Below, in pieces: positions 7,002 through 13,014 of a stretch of 24,246 bases of DNA. Position numbers and translations under genes: made by a program. The notes under the pieces are model-generated. The model did not search any database. It was not told where the DNA came from and saw only the letters and a program-made list of their open reading frames with translations. Numbering within the stretch: the first letter of the stretch is position 1; each line of letters begins with the position of its first letter. The stretch comes from Syntrophaceae bacterium UBA5744 (GTDB lineage Bacteria; Desulfobacterota; Syntrophia; Syntrophales; UBA2192), in contig DIFQ01000021.1 in assembly GCA_002419215.1 (NCBI GenBank), positions 1 to 24,246 on the forward strand. Reading direction: 5' to 3'.

Positions 7002-8591
7002 CTACCCCTTTCCCTTGTAGGCAAGCCCGGCCCGGATTGCATCGGCGCGGCGCCGGATGCTTTTCGTCTCGGCAGGGGCCAGGCGCTCCGCGTTGCGAAA
7101 CTGAAGGCCCATCCGGGGGTTGTGGGCAAGGCGGTTGCGGTTTCTCAGGAGGAAATCCCAGTACAGGACACTGAACGGACACGCCTCCTCCCCGTCGATC
7201 CGTCCCGGTTCATGGCGGCATCCCGTGCAGTAGTTGCTCATCCGGTCGACGTACTTTCCCGTGGCGGCGTAGGGCTTGGAGGCCATGATCCCCCCGTCGG
7301 CAAACTGTGACATGCCCAATGTGTTGGGTAGCTCCACCCACTCGACGGCATCGACATACATGGCGAGATACCAGCGGTGGACCTCCCCCGGGGCGACCCC
7401 CAACAGCAGGGCAAAGAGCCCCGTCACCATGAGACGCTGTATATGATGGGCGTAGCCGTACTCCAGGGTCTGGCAGATCACCTCGCGCAGGCAATTCATC
7501 TCCGTTTCGGCCGTCCAGTAGAACCAGGGAAGCGGCAGAGAGGCCTCCAGGGCGTTCATCTCCAGGTAGCCGGGCATGTATTGCCAGTAGATCCCCCGGG
7601 CGTACTCCCGCCAGCCGATCACCTGGCGGATGAATCCCTCGACGCCGGCAAGGGCAGCCTTTCCATCCCGCAAGGCCTCCTCGGCGGCTCGGGCCACATC
7701 CCGCGGGTCGAGGAGTTTCAGGTTCATCGCCGAGGAGAGCCGCGAGTGGTAGAGCCAGGGCTGGCCTGTCCACAGGGCGTCCTGATAGGGGCCGAAGAGA
7801 TGGAGCCGGGCGGCGACAAAGTCCTTCAGGGCCTTATCGGCCTGCCCCGGGGTGACGGGCCAGTCGAAGTGCCGCAGGCTCCCCGGATGGTCGGCAAAGT
7901 GCTCCTCTACCAGGTCGATGACGTCGCGGGTGACCGCGTCGGGCAGGAAAGATGCCGGCGCGGGGATCTTCATCGGTCCGTCCTTCGGGAAGGCCCCGCG
8001 GTTGTCGGCGTCGTAGTTCCACCTGCCGCCTTCCGGCGCCCCGACTTTCATGAGCAGGCCTGTCTTTCTGCGCATTTCACGGTAGAAGTACTCCATCCGG
8101 AGCTGTTTTCTGCCTCGGGCGAAGAGCTCGAAATCCGCATGCAAAGCGATGAAATGACGGTCCTCCCGGATCTCCAGATCGATACGGGCCTCTTTCGCGG
8201 CTCGTTTCAGATCCTCGCGGACTCTCCATTCGCCCGGCTCGACGACAATGAGTTTCCGGGGCTTGAAGCGCCTTGCCTCCTCCCGGAGCTCCAGCGCGAT
8301 GCTCCCCTGGTTTTCCGGGTCATCGAGTTTCCGGTAGTGAACGAAGATCCCCTCTTTTTCCAGGGCGGTCTTGAAGTGGCGCATGGCCGAGAGGAACAAA
8401 ACGATGCGGGCCTTGTGGGAGGGGACATGGCGGGCCTCGCCGGCCACTTCGGCCATCCAGACGGCGTCGTCCCCGGGGACGAAACCGTCGAAGGCGGACG
8501 AGTGACGGTGGAGCTGGTCGCCCAGGACGAGGACCAGGTTCCGGATCGGCTTCGGAGCCTCTCCGTTACCGGAGGTACGTCGTTTTTTCAC
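7002..8591 (-). CDS. FeS-type bacterial cryptochrome/photolyase (PhrB-like, probable (6-4) photolyase)
   Basis: A 529-aa member of the iron-sulfur bacterial cryptochrome and photolyase group (FeS-BCP/CryPro), some of which repair (6-4) photoproducts. It opens with LVLVLGDQLHRHSSAF (19-34) and has the AHHIQRLMVTGLFALLLGV block at 381-399 and SQFADGGIMASKPYAATGKY at 428-447. Cysteines C367, C455, C458 and C471 have spacings of 88, 3 and 13, identical to those I recall for the four [4Fe-4S] ligands of Agrobacterium PhrB (350, 438, 441, 454), so the cluster should be present. The start is a GTG (8591-8589) lying 26 nt inside the nitroreductase gene with AAGGA five bases upstream. The start codon is the least certain point; family is secure. 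Confidence 0.9.
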   Translation of the reverse strand: MKKRRTSGNGEAPKPIRNLVLVLGDQLHRHSSAFDGFVPGDDAVWMAEVAGEARHVPSHKARIVLFLSAMRHFKTALEKEGIFVHYRKLDDPENQGSIALELREEARRFKPRKLIVVEPGEWRVREDLKRAAKEARIDLEIREDRHFIALHADFELFARGRKQLRMEYFYREMRRKTGLLMKVGAPEGGRWNYDADNRGAFPKDGPMKIPAPASFLPDAVTRDVIDLVEEHFADHPGSLRHFDWPVTPGQADKALKDFVAARLHLFGPYQDALWTGQPWLYHSRLSSAMNLKLLDPRDVARAAEEALRDGKAALAGVEGFIRQVIGWREYARGIYWQYMPGYLEMNALEASLPLPWFYWTAETEMNCLREVICQTLEYGYAHHIQRLMVTGLFALLLGVAPGEVHRWYLAMYVDAVEWVELPNTLGMSQFADGGIMASKPYAATGKYVDRMSNYCTGCRHEPGRIDGEEACPFSVLYWDFLLRNRNRLAHNPRMGLQFRNAERLAPAETKSIRRRADAIRAGLAYKGKG

Positions 8592-9138
8592 GGAAGTCCT
8601 TGCGCTTTGTCGTGGTGCCCGAGGCCGGTTTCCCGATGCACAGCAGTGCCACGGGGTCCTTCCCGGCGTCGAGACCGAGGATCTGCCGGACCGGCCCCGC
8701 CTCGAACAGGGAGAACCAGAGAGTCCCCAACCCGAGTGCGTGCGCCGCGAGCATCATGTTCTGGACGGCGGCCGAGCAGCTCTCCAGGTATCCCCGACCG
8801 GCCCCCTCGTCGAGAAACAGATCGGCGCCGCTCTTTTTCGGGTCGCCCACCACCGCGATGATGACGGGGGCCTCCTTCACGAAGTCGATGGGGAACTTCT
8901 CGAGCCATTTCCAGCCGCTGCGCTCGAAGAGCTTCCTCTTGCAGATCTCGCTTTCGGAGAAGATTTGCCCCTTGATGCCCCCGTTTGTGATGACGACGAA
9001 CTCCCAGGGCTGCTGGTTGGCGGGCGACGGGGCCCAGTTGCCGGCTTCGAGGATCTTCTCGATGTCGGCATCGCCCACGGCATCGGGCTGGAATTTCCGG
9101 CAGCTTCTCCGCTCTCTGATCGCCGTGAAAACGTCCAT
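8566..9138 (-). CDS. Nitroreductase-family FMN oxidoreductase
   Basis: A 190-aa flavin reductase-like enzyme of the nitroreductase superfamily (NAD(P)H or other donor to nitro, quinone or similar acceptors; usually an FMN homodimer). Diagnostic parts are the N-terminal IRERRSCRKFQPDAV (7-21), the FMN-binding EAGNWAPSPANQQPWEFVVI (31-50), and GRGYLESCSAAVQNMMLAAHALGLGTLW in the middle. Residues at the C-terminus (LLCIGKPA) give the usual final strand. GGAGG lies just before the ATG. The gene leads the operon and overlaps the FeS photolyase gene by 26 nt. A role in supplying reduced flavin or removing nitro compounds is possible but not shown; substrate unknown. Confidence 0.88.
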   Translation of the reverse strand: MDVFTAIRERRSCRKFQPDAVGDADIEKILEAGNWAPSPANQQPWEFVVITNGGIKGQIFSESEICKRKLFERSGWKWLEKFPIDFVKEAPVIIAVVGDPKKSGADLFLDEGAGRGYLESCSAAVQNMMLAAHALGLGTLWFSLFEAGPVRQILGLDAGKDPVALLCIGKPASGTTTKRKDFREKTTYLR

Positions 9139-9175
9139 TCTAACCTCCTCAAGATAATCGAATGATTGGGTCTTA

Positions 9176-9280
9176 TTCCTGTGTTTGCTTGAAGCTTGAT
9201 GCCTGTGAAAAGCGGAAAAAAGGATTCTTCCTCCACGCCGCTCTTCTGCTCTTCCTCACTTCCTAGCTTCACGATCGCTT
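9176..9280 (-). repeat. Degenerate dispersed intergenic repeat (copy 1)
   Basis: The gap between the nitroreductase start and the Nudix-hydrolase end shares the block TCTTCTGCTCTTCCTC plus a following CTTC..TA.CTTCAC with the region 11322-11345. It looks like decaying dispersed intergenic sequence with short purine-rich runs. No ORF or terminator was found in the gap. Confidence 0.45.
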
Positions 9281-9328
9281 GGCGTTGCCATGCTTCCGGT
9301 AAAAGGCAACGGCTGCTGCCAAGACGGC

Positions 9329-10582
9329 TTAAAGAAGCCCATGCCGCGCCAGGAACCCCATGACAGCCTCCCGGAACCCGTCCGGGTTGTCCAGGTGGGC
9401 GGGGTGTGTTGCCCTGGGAATCTCCATCAGCTCGGCGGCAGGAAGGGCTTTCGCCATCTGCTCTGCGGCCTGGCAGCCGAAAACGCGGCTTTCGGCTCCC
9501 CGGATGACAAGAGTGGGGCAACGGACAGCCTGCAGATGTGCGAGAAGATCGTAGTGATCGAATCGGGCAAGGATCTCCCGGTCATAAGTCCTGTACCAGC
9601 GGCCCTCCCGCTGCACGAGGGAGTTGGCGGCCAGATCCTGAAGATGTTCCTTCCGGGCGTAAGGGCTGTTCCTGGCGAGCTCACTGATGTACTCTTCCGG
9701 GGAGGCATAGGAATCGGGGAGGTTTTTGTAGAGACCGAGGAGGTATTTCCGGTTCCAGTCGGGCGGGCAGGGCTCGATGTCGACGTGGATGAGGGCAGCC
9801 ACCCTGCCGGGATTGAGCGCTGCATAGAGGCTTGCGTGCAGGGCCCCCATCGAGTGTCCCAGCAGGATCATGTCTTTCAGGCCGAGCGTATCAACGACGG
9901 CCGCCAGATCAAGCATGTAATCGCCGCACCGGTAGGCCGGCGGGACGGCCCAGCCGCTTTTTCCGTGCCCGCGCTGATCGAGGGCGACGACCCGGAAGTG
10001 TGATGCCAGATGAGGGGTGATCAGATCCCACGTGTGGGTGTTGTCCCCGGTGCCGTGAAGAAGGACCATGGGCCGCGCACTCACAGGGCCCTGCTCAAGG
10101 TATCGAAGCCTCAGACCATGAACTGCGATGTATTGTTCTCTGGAGCCCTTTTCGGCTGTCATCGAGGCCTGCCCTTCGAGCAGAATTCTCACAATGGGAA
10201 GATCGGCGGCGGAAAAATCGTAGCGGTGAAAATCCGCAGGGTAAACCCAGCGGATCTCCTCGTGATCGTAGAGCTCGAAATCACCCGACACGCGTGTGGC
10301 CCGGTAAGCCAGCAGGTCGACTTCCACGTGAGGGTAGGCATAACGGCTTCGTCCGACGAAGCCGCCCACGACCACCTCGATGCCGAACTCCTCCCGCAGT
10401 TCCCTCCGGAGGCAAACCTCAGGGGTTTCGCCCTCTTCGATCTTTCCGCCGGGGAATTCCCATTTATCTGCCAGGCGATCCCCGCGCTTGCGGCGGGCGA
10501 TGAGGACCATGCCGTCTTTTTCAAGGACAGCGGCAGTGACGGCGATTCTTCTGAAAAATGAGCCGGAGGATTCCATCCGCAT
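9329..10582 (-). CDS. Fusion of Nudix hydrolase and alpha/beta hydrolase
   Basis: A single 417-aa frame joins two enzyme domains. Residues 1-140 are a MutT/NudG-like Nudix domain: VLIARRKRGDRLADKWEFPGG then a complete Nudix box (GKIEEGETPEVCLRRELREE.. at about 46-68), typical of enzymes that hydrolyse oxidised or modified nucleoside triphosphates. Residues 150-417 are an alpha/beta hydrolase: LLHGTGDNTHTW (175-186), DQRGHGKSG, nucleophile S244 in GHSMG, and H393 near the end; the acid position reads GAES, with Glu where Asp is usual. The ATG at 10582 has AGGG upstream; a TTG at 10585 and an ATG at 10576 are alternatives. An internal ATG at 10162 opens the hydrolase part, so separate initiation there cannot be excluded. 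Substrate of the second domain unknown. Confidence 0.85.
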   Translation of the reverse strand: MRMESSGSFFRRIAVTAAVLEKDGMVLIARRKRGDRLADKWEFPGGKIEEGETPEVCLRRELREEFGIEVVVGGFVGRSRYAYPHVEVDLLAYRATRVSGDFELYDHEEIRWVYPADFHRYDFSAADLPIVRILLEGQASMTAEKGSREQYIAVHGLRLRYLEQGPVSARPMVLLHGTGDNTHTWDLITPHLASHFRVVALDQRGHGKSGWAVPPAYRCGDYMLDLAAVVDTLGLKDMILLGHSMGALHASLYAALNPGRVAALIHVDIEPCPPDWNRKYLLGLYKNLPDSYASPEEYISELARNSPYARKEHLQDLAANSLVQREGRWYRTYDREILARFDHYDLLAHLQAVRCPTLVIRGAESRVFGCQAAEQMAKALPAAELMEIPRATHPAHLDNPDGFREAVMGFLARHGLL

Positions 10583-10682
10583 CAAACCCTAACAACTCGC
10601 CAGGACCTCGTCAAGGTGAAAACCCTTGAATCCGGGAACGAACTATGGAATAACGGGGCTTCCTTTTGGAGAAATCCCTACA

Positions 10683-10705
10683 AAAAATGTAGGAGCGCCA
10701 CCATG
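10683..10705 (+). promoter_or_regulatory. Leader hairpin that includes the ribosome binding site of the VUT gene
   Basis: CCTACA-AAAAA-TGTAGG forms a perfect 6-bp stem whose 3' arm contains the AGG of the AGGAG Shine-Dalgarno for the ATG at 10703. If it folds it would mask the ribosome binding site. The arrangement recalls translational riboswitch expression platforms, but I could not fit the upstream 80 nt to any known aptamer. Confidence 0.4.
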
Positions 10706-11200
10706 AAGAAATGGATCTGGGGGCTTCTTTACCTCCTCAGCATTCTTCTGGGAAATGCCTTCGTCATCTGGTTCGGCATCGTCACCATCGCAGGCATTAC
10801 TTTTCCCGCAGGGGTTGTCTGGATAGGACTCACCTTTTCGTTCAGGGATTTTGTTCAGCGCTACTGGGGCGACTGGGCCACTTGGAGCTGGATGATCGCG
10901 GCTTCGATCATCACGTTTTTCTTCAATATTGATATAGCGTTAGCCTCGATGGCGGCCTTCTTCGTTTCGGAGAGCCTGGACTGGTTCTTCTTTCGCATCC
11001 TCAAGCGATCCTTTGCCTCCCGGATCATCTGGTCCAACCTCGTATCCTGCCCCGTGGACTCTTTCGTATTCGTCCTTCTCGCCTTCGGGCCCGTGTGGCC
11101 TGCCATCATTGGCCAGTCAATCATCAAGTATCTGTCCGGACTTATCGTGCTGCCCTTCCTGGCTGCGCGGCGACCGCCACCCGCCGTCCCTATCGCGTAG
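10703..11200 (+). CDS. VUT-family integral membrane transporter (possible queuosine precursor or vitamin uptake)
   Basis: A 165-aa membrane protein with five or six hydrophobic segments (LLYLLSILLGNAFVIWFGIV, FPAGVVWIGLTFSF, MIAASIITFFFNI, FVFVLLAFGPVWPAIIG). The run FRDFVQRYWG, then MAAFFVSESLDWFFFRILKR and SNLVSCPVDSFVFVLLAFG, matches the VUT/YhhQ family (COG1738), whose E. coli member takes up the queuosine precursor preQ0. This protein is shorter than YhhQ (about 220 aa), so it belongs to the small subgroup and the substrate is not certain. The start ATG has AGGAG at 7-nt spacing; an upstream in-frame ATG at 10616 has no such site and a non-membrane extension. It is divergent from the Nudix fusion. 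No queuosine synthesis gene is visible nearby. Confidence 0.72.
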   Translation: MKKWIWGLLYLLSILLGNAFVIWFGIVTIAGITFPAGVVWIGLTFSFRDFVQRYWGDWATWSWMIAASIITFFFNIDIALASMAAFFVSESLDWFFFRILKRSFASRIIWSNLVSCPVDSFVFVLLAFGPVWPAIIGQSIIKYLSGLIVLPFLAARRPPPAVPIA

Positions 11201-11416
11201 CCGGACTATTTCACGTCCCTTTGATCCGCTCACGACTATTGGCAGATGCTGGCGAAGATCGGATGTTAGGAAGCGCGGATCGAATAGAAGAAGCGGACTG
11301 ATTTTCCGATCTTCTGCTCTTCCTCGCTTCATAACTTCACTGTCACTGGTCTCGGAAAGAGGGTTTGCTTGCAAGTTGACACTTTCAATAAATTTATTTT
11401 TCGCAGAAAGGAGAGG
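11201..11416. repeat. Intergenic stretch with degenerate dispersed repeat (copy 2)
   Basis: This gap has no credible ORF. Bases 11322-11345 repeat the block seen at 9242-9272 (TCTTCTGCTCTTCCTC and neighbouring bases), and the stretch contains further short near-repeats of GATCTTC and GCGGAT type. A TTGACA at 11376-11381 has no good -10 partner. Confidence 0.4.
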
Positions 11417-11444
11417 TTGTCACAGTTGTTGCATACTATATAAA
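11417..11444 (+). promoter_or_regulatory. Sigma-70-type promoter of a candidate small RNA
   Basis: TTGTCA (11417-11422) and TATAAA (11439-11444), each matching five of six consensus bases, are separated by 16 bp. Transcription would start near 11451. No ORF follows before a strong terminator at 11483. Confidence 0.5.
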
Positions 11445-11450
11445 GCGAAT

Positions 11451-11528
11451 CCGATAACCTGAAACCCCATTTATCTCTCTCTGGGTGCCAGTTTCCCCTC
11501 CTTCACCTGGCACCCAATCTTTTTTTTT
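11451..11528 (+). ncRNA. Candidate small RNA of about 78 nt
   Basis: A promoter-like pair and a strong intrinsic terminator bracket about 78 nt with no start codon, no Shine-Dalgarno and no reading frame of note. The unpaired 5' part (about 30 nt, rich in C, T and A, including an ATTTATCTCTCTCT run) followed by a GC-rich terminator hairpin and a U-tail is the general form of many trans-acting sRNAs. I recognise no known family. Confidence 0.35.
11483..11528 (+). terminator. Strong Rho-independent terminator
   Basis: Perfect 9-bp stem GGGTGCCAG/CTGGCACCC (11483-11491 with 11507-11515), 15-nt pyrimidine-rich loop, then AATC and nine T. The nearest upstream plus-strand gene ends 280 bp earlier, so it more likely ends the short transcript from the 11417 promoter. 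Confidence 0.85.
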
Positions 11529-11628
11529 AGCCCCTTTTTATTTTCTCTTCCCTTTTGTCTTTACAAGCTCCGGGTTTTGTCACATATAAGTATTGTCCGT
11601 GCGCGTTGTGCGCCGGTTCAAAGACGGC

Positions 11629-11823
11629 ATGGCGGTACTCGTGGGGCTTTTGGAGAACATAGAAAAGGGTCTGGTCCGTCGGCTGATGAAAGGTTCGCAA
11701 AAGCAGCCGTGGCTGATCGTGTTTCTCATTGTCTTTCTATCCATGAACAAGAAGGATAATAATAAGAAGAAAGACGAACAGGAAAAAGATGAGAATTACT
11801 GGCGGGTGCTCGGAGGGTTGTGA
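11629..11823 (+). CDS. Possible small membrane protein, 64 aa (doubtful)
   Basis: A short frame in an AT-richer stretch. The product has a basic amphipathic N-terminus (LLENIEKGLVRRLMKGSQK), one hydrophobic segment (PWLIVFLIVFL) and a strongly charged Lys/Asp/Glu tail, the form of a single-span membrane peptide. The frame extends upstream to a TTG at 11593. No clear Shine-Dalgarno precedes either start, and base use differs from neighbouring genes. Its TGA lies inside an 18-bp palindrome. I recognise no family; it may not be translated. Confidence 0.3.
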   Translation: MAVLVGLLENIEKGLVRRLMKGSQKQPWLIVFLIVFLSMNKKDNNKKKDEQEKDENYWRVLGGL

Positions 11824-11837
11824 CGGAATTCCGTCAC
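11820..11837. repeat. Perfect 18-bp palindrome
   Basis: GTGACGGAATTCCGTCAC reads the same on both strands. It coincides with the stop codon of the small ORF. It could be a protein-binding site; as RNA it lacks a loop and a T-run, so it is not a standard terminator. Confidence 0.6.
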
Positions 11838-12122
11838 TTCAGCCGGTCATTTTGCCGGAAATTTGACTACTCCTTACCCGTTCAACCCCACAATGAAGGT
11901 GTCAGCAAGGAATCCGACAGGCGCATTTCGGCGTTTTCCGGTTACCTCTCTTGTATCCAAACCCTTCGACATCCCTCGATGAACTCAGGACAGGCGTTCA
12001 GGGCAAGCTCCTCATCCGCTGTTTGTGTCCACTGCCTGGTGTCGTGGTGAGCGGTCATCGTGATCCTGACAAACGACGGACCATGAGCCCGCAGGGCGAA
12101 CCGATGCGACCGCAGCGCCCCC
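11838..12122. repeat. Gap with a remnant of a dispersed CCCTTCGAC-type repeat
   Basis: Between the small ORF and the end of the oxidoreductase operon I see no gene. About 11961-12010 contains CCCTTCGAC, GATGAACTCAGGACAGG and a GTTCAGGGCAAGCTC tail, a widely scattered intergenic repeat type; a related copy is at 16878-16925. Confidence 0.5.
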
Positions 12123-12944
12123 CTAACGCATCATGATGCACTTTGTGTTCAGCAGCCGCGCCACGGCGTCCTCCGTGACGGGTTTCCGGAACGTATCCTT
12201 GCCTTCCCTGCAGACGAATTGCTCGTCGCGCCAGAAAATCCCGATGGGAATCCGATCTCCCCATTCCTGCGCGGTCCTGATGGCTTTGAGCCTTTCTTTC
12301 AGAGGCTCTTCCAGCGTGTAGACCCGCTCGCGATACCACGGGTAGGTGTTCACCTTGTTGAAGCTCACGCAGGGCTGGAGAATGTCGACGACGGAGGTGC
12401 CCTTGAAGAGGATCGCCTCTCGGAGAACGCTCTCCATGTGTTGGGGATTGCCGGCAAAGGTCCGTGCAACGAAGGGGGCCCCGACGAGAATAGCCACGGC
12501 AAGGGGATTGAAGGGAAGATTGAGGTTTCCCGCGGGGTCCAGGGCGTTTTTCATTTCCTGGTCCGTCGTGGGGGAGCTCTGCCCCTTTGTGAGGGCGTAG
12601 ACCTTGTTGTCGCAGGCGAGGATCGTGATGTCGAGCCGGCGCCGTATCGTGTGGATGAAGTGGTTTCCGCCCTCTCCGTATTGGCACCCGTCGCCGGAGA
12701 CGGCAATCACGGTCAGATCCGGGCGTGCCAGCTTGACGCCCACGGCCAGCGGCAACGACCGGCCGTGGAGGCCGTTGAAATAACTGTACGGCAGATAGTG
12801 AGGCATCTTTGCCGCCTGGCCGATCCCCGAGGTGAGCACGATGTCCTGTCCCGGGATCGGCAGCTCATTCAGAACTTTTTCCAGGGTGGACCGGATGGGG
12901 AAATCCCCGCAGCCCGGGCACCAGGCGATATCCTGCTTTAACAT
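12123..12944 (-). CDS. korB: 2-oxoacid:ferredoxin oxidoreductase, beta (TPP-binding) subunit
   Basis: The 273-aa beta subunit carries thiamine diphosphate and a [4Fe-4S] cluster and, with the gamma-alpha subunit upstream, converts a 2-oxoacid, CoA and oxidised ferredoxin to acyl-CoA, CO2 and reduced ferredoxin, or the reverse. Visible are WCPGCGD (8-14) with cluster ligands C9 and C12, the TPP/Mg motif VSGDGCQYGEGGNHF (82-96) closing with CDN at 111-113, ALTKGQSSPT (117-126) and C192 in LQPCVSFN. Where many KorB proteins have GIGC, this one reads GIGQ (40-43). An AGAGGA lies upstream of the ATG. Only a repeat separates it from the alpha gene. 2-Oxoglutarate is the likely substrate by similarity, but pyruvate or branched oxoacids are not excluded. 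Confidence 0.88.
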   Translation of the reverse strand: MLKQDIAWCPGCGDFPIRSTLEKVLNELPIPGQDIVLTSGIGQAAKMPHYLPYSYFNGLHGRSLPLAVGVKLARPDLTVIAVSGDGCQYGEGGNHFIHTIRRRLDITILACDNKVYALTKGQSSPTTDQEMKNALDPAGNLNLPFNPLAVAILVGAPFVARTFAGNPQHMESVLREAILFKGTSVVDILQPCVSFNKVNTYPWYRERVYTLEEPLKERLKAIRTAQEWGDRIPIGIFWRDEQFVCREGKDTFRKPVTEDAVARLLNTKCIMMR

Positions 12945-12960
12945 AGATTTTTCCTCTCAG

Positions 12961-13001
12961 GCTTCCTCTCCCTTGAGGGGAGAGGATTGAGGTGAGGGTG
13001 A
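12961..13001 (+). repeat. REP-like palindromic repeat between korA and korB
   Basis: Copy of the element seen at 3692-3776 (CCTCTCCCTTGAGGGGAGAGG arms followed by ATTGAGGTGAGGGTGA), occupying most of the 70-bp gap between the two oxidoreductase genes. As RNA on the minus strand it can form a hairpin of about 7 bp. Confidence 0.75.
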
Positions 13002-13014
13002 ATTGCGTCTTCCT

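Noticed and set aside
6997..7182. Longer N-terminus for the class II photolyase
   Set aside because: The extension lies inside the FeS photolyase gene and is Pro/Cys-rich shadow; a ribosome site precedes the ATG at 6996.
7377..8861. 494-aa plus-strand ORF
   Set aside because: Antisense of the FeS photolyase and nitroreductase genes; product is low-complexity and no family is visible.
10610..10702. preQ1 riboswitch upstream of the VUT gene
   Set aside because: The leader lacks the conserved loop bases of preQ1-I and the structure of other preQ1 classes as I know them; only the hairpin at the ribosome site is reported.
11593..11628. TTG start of the 76-aa version of the small ORF
   Set aside because: No ribosome site and a rare start codon; the whole ORF is doubtful in any case.
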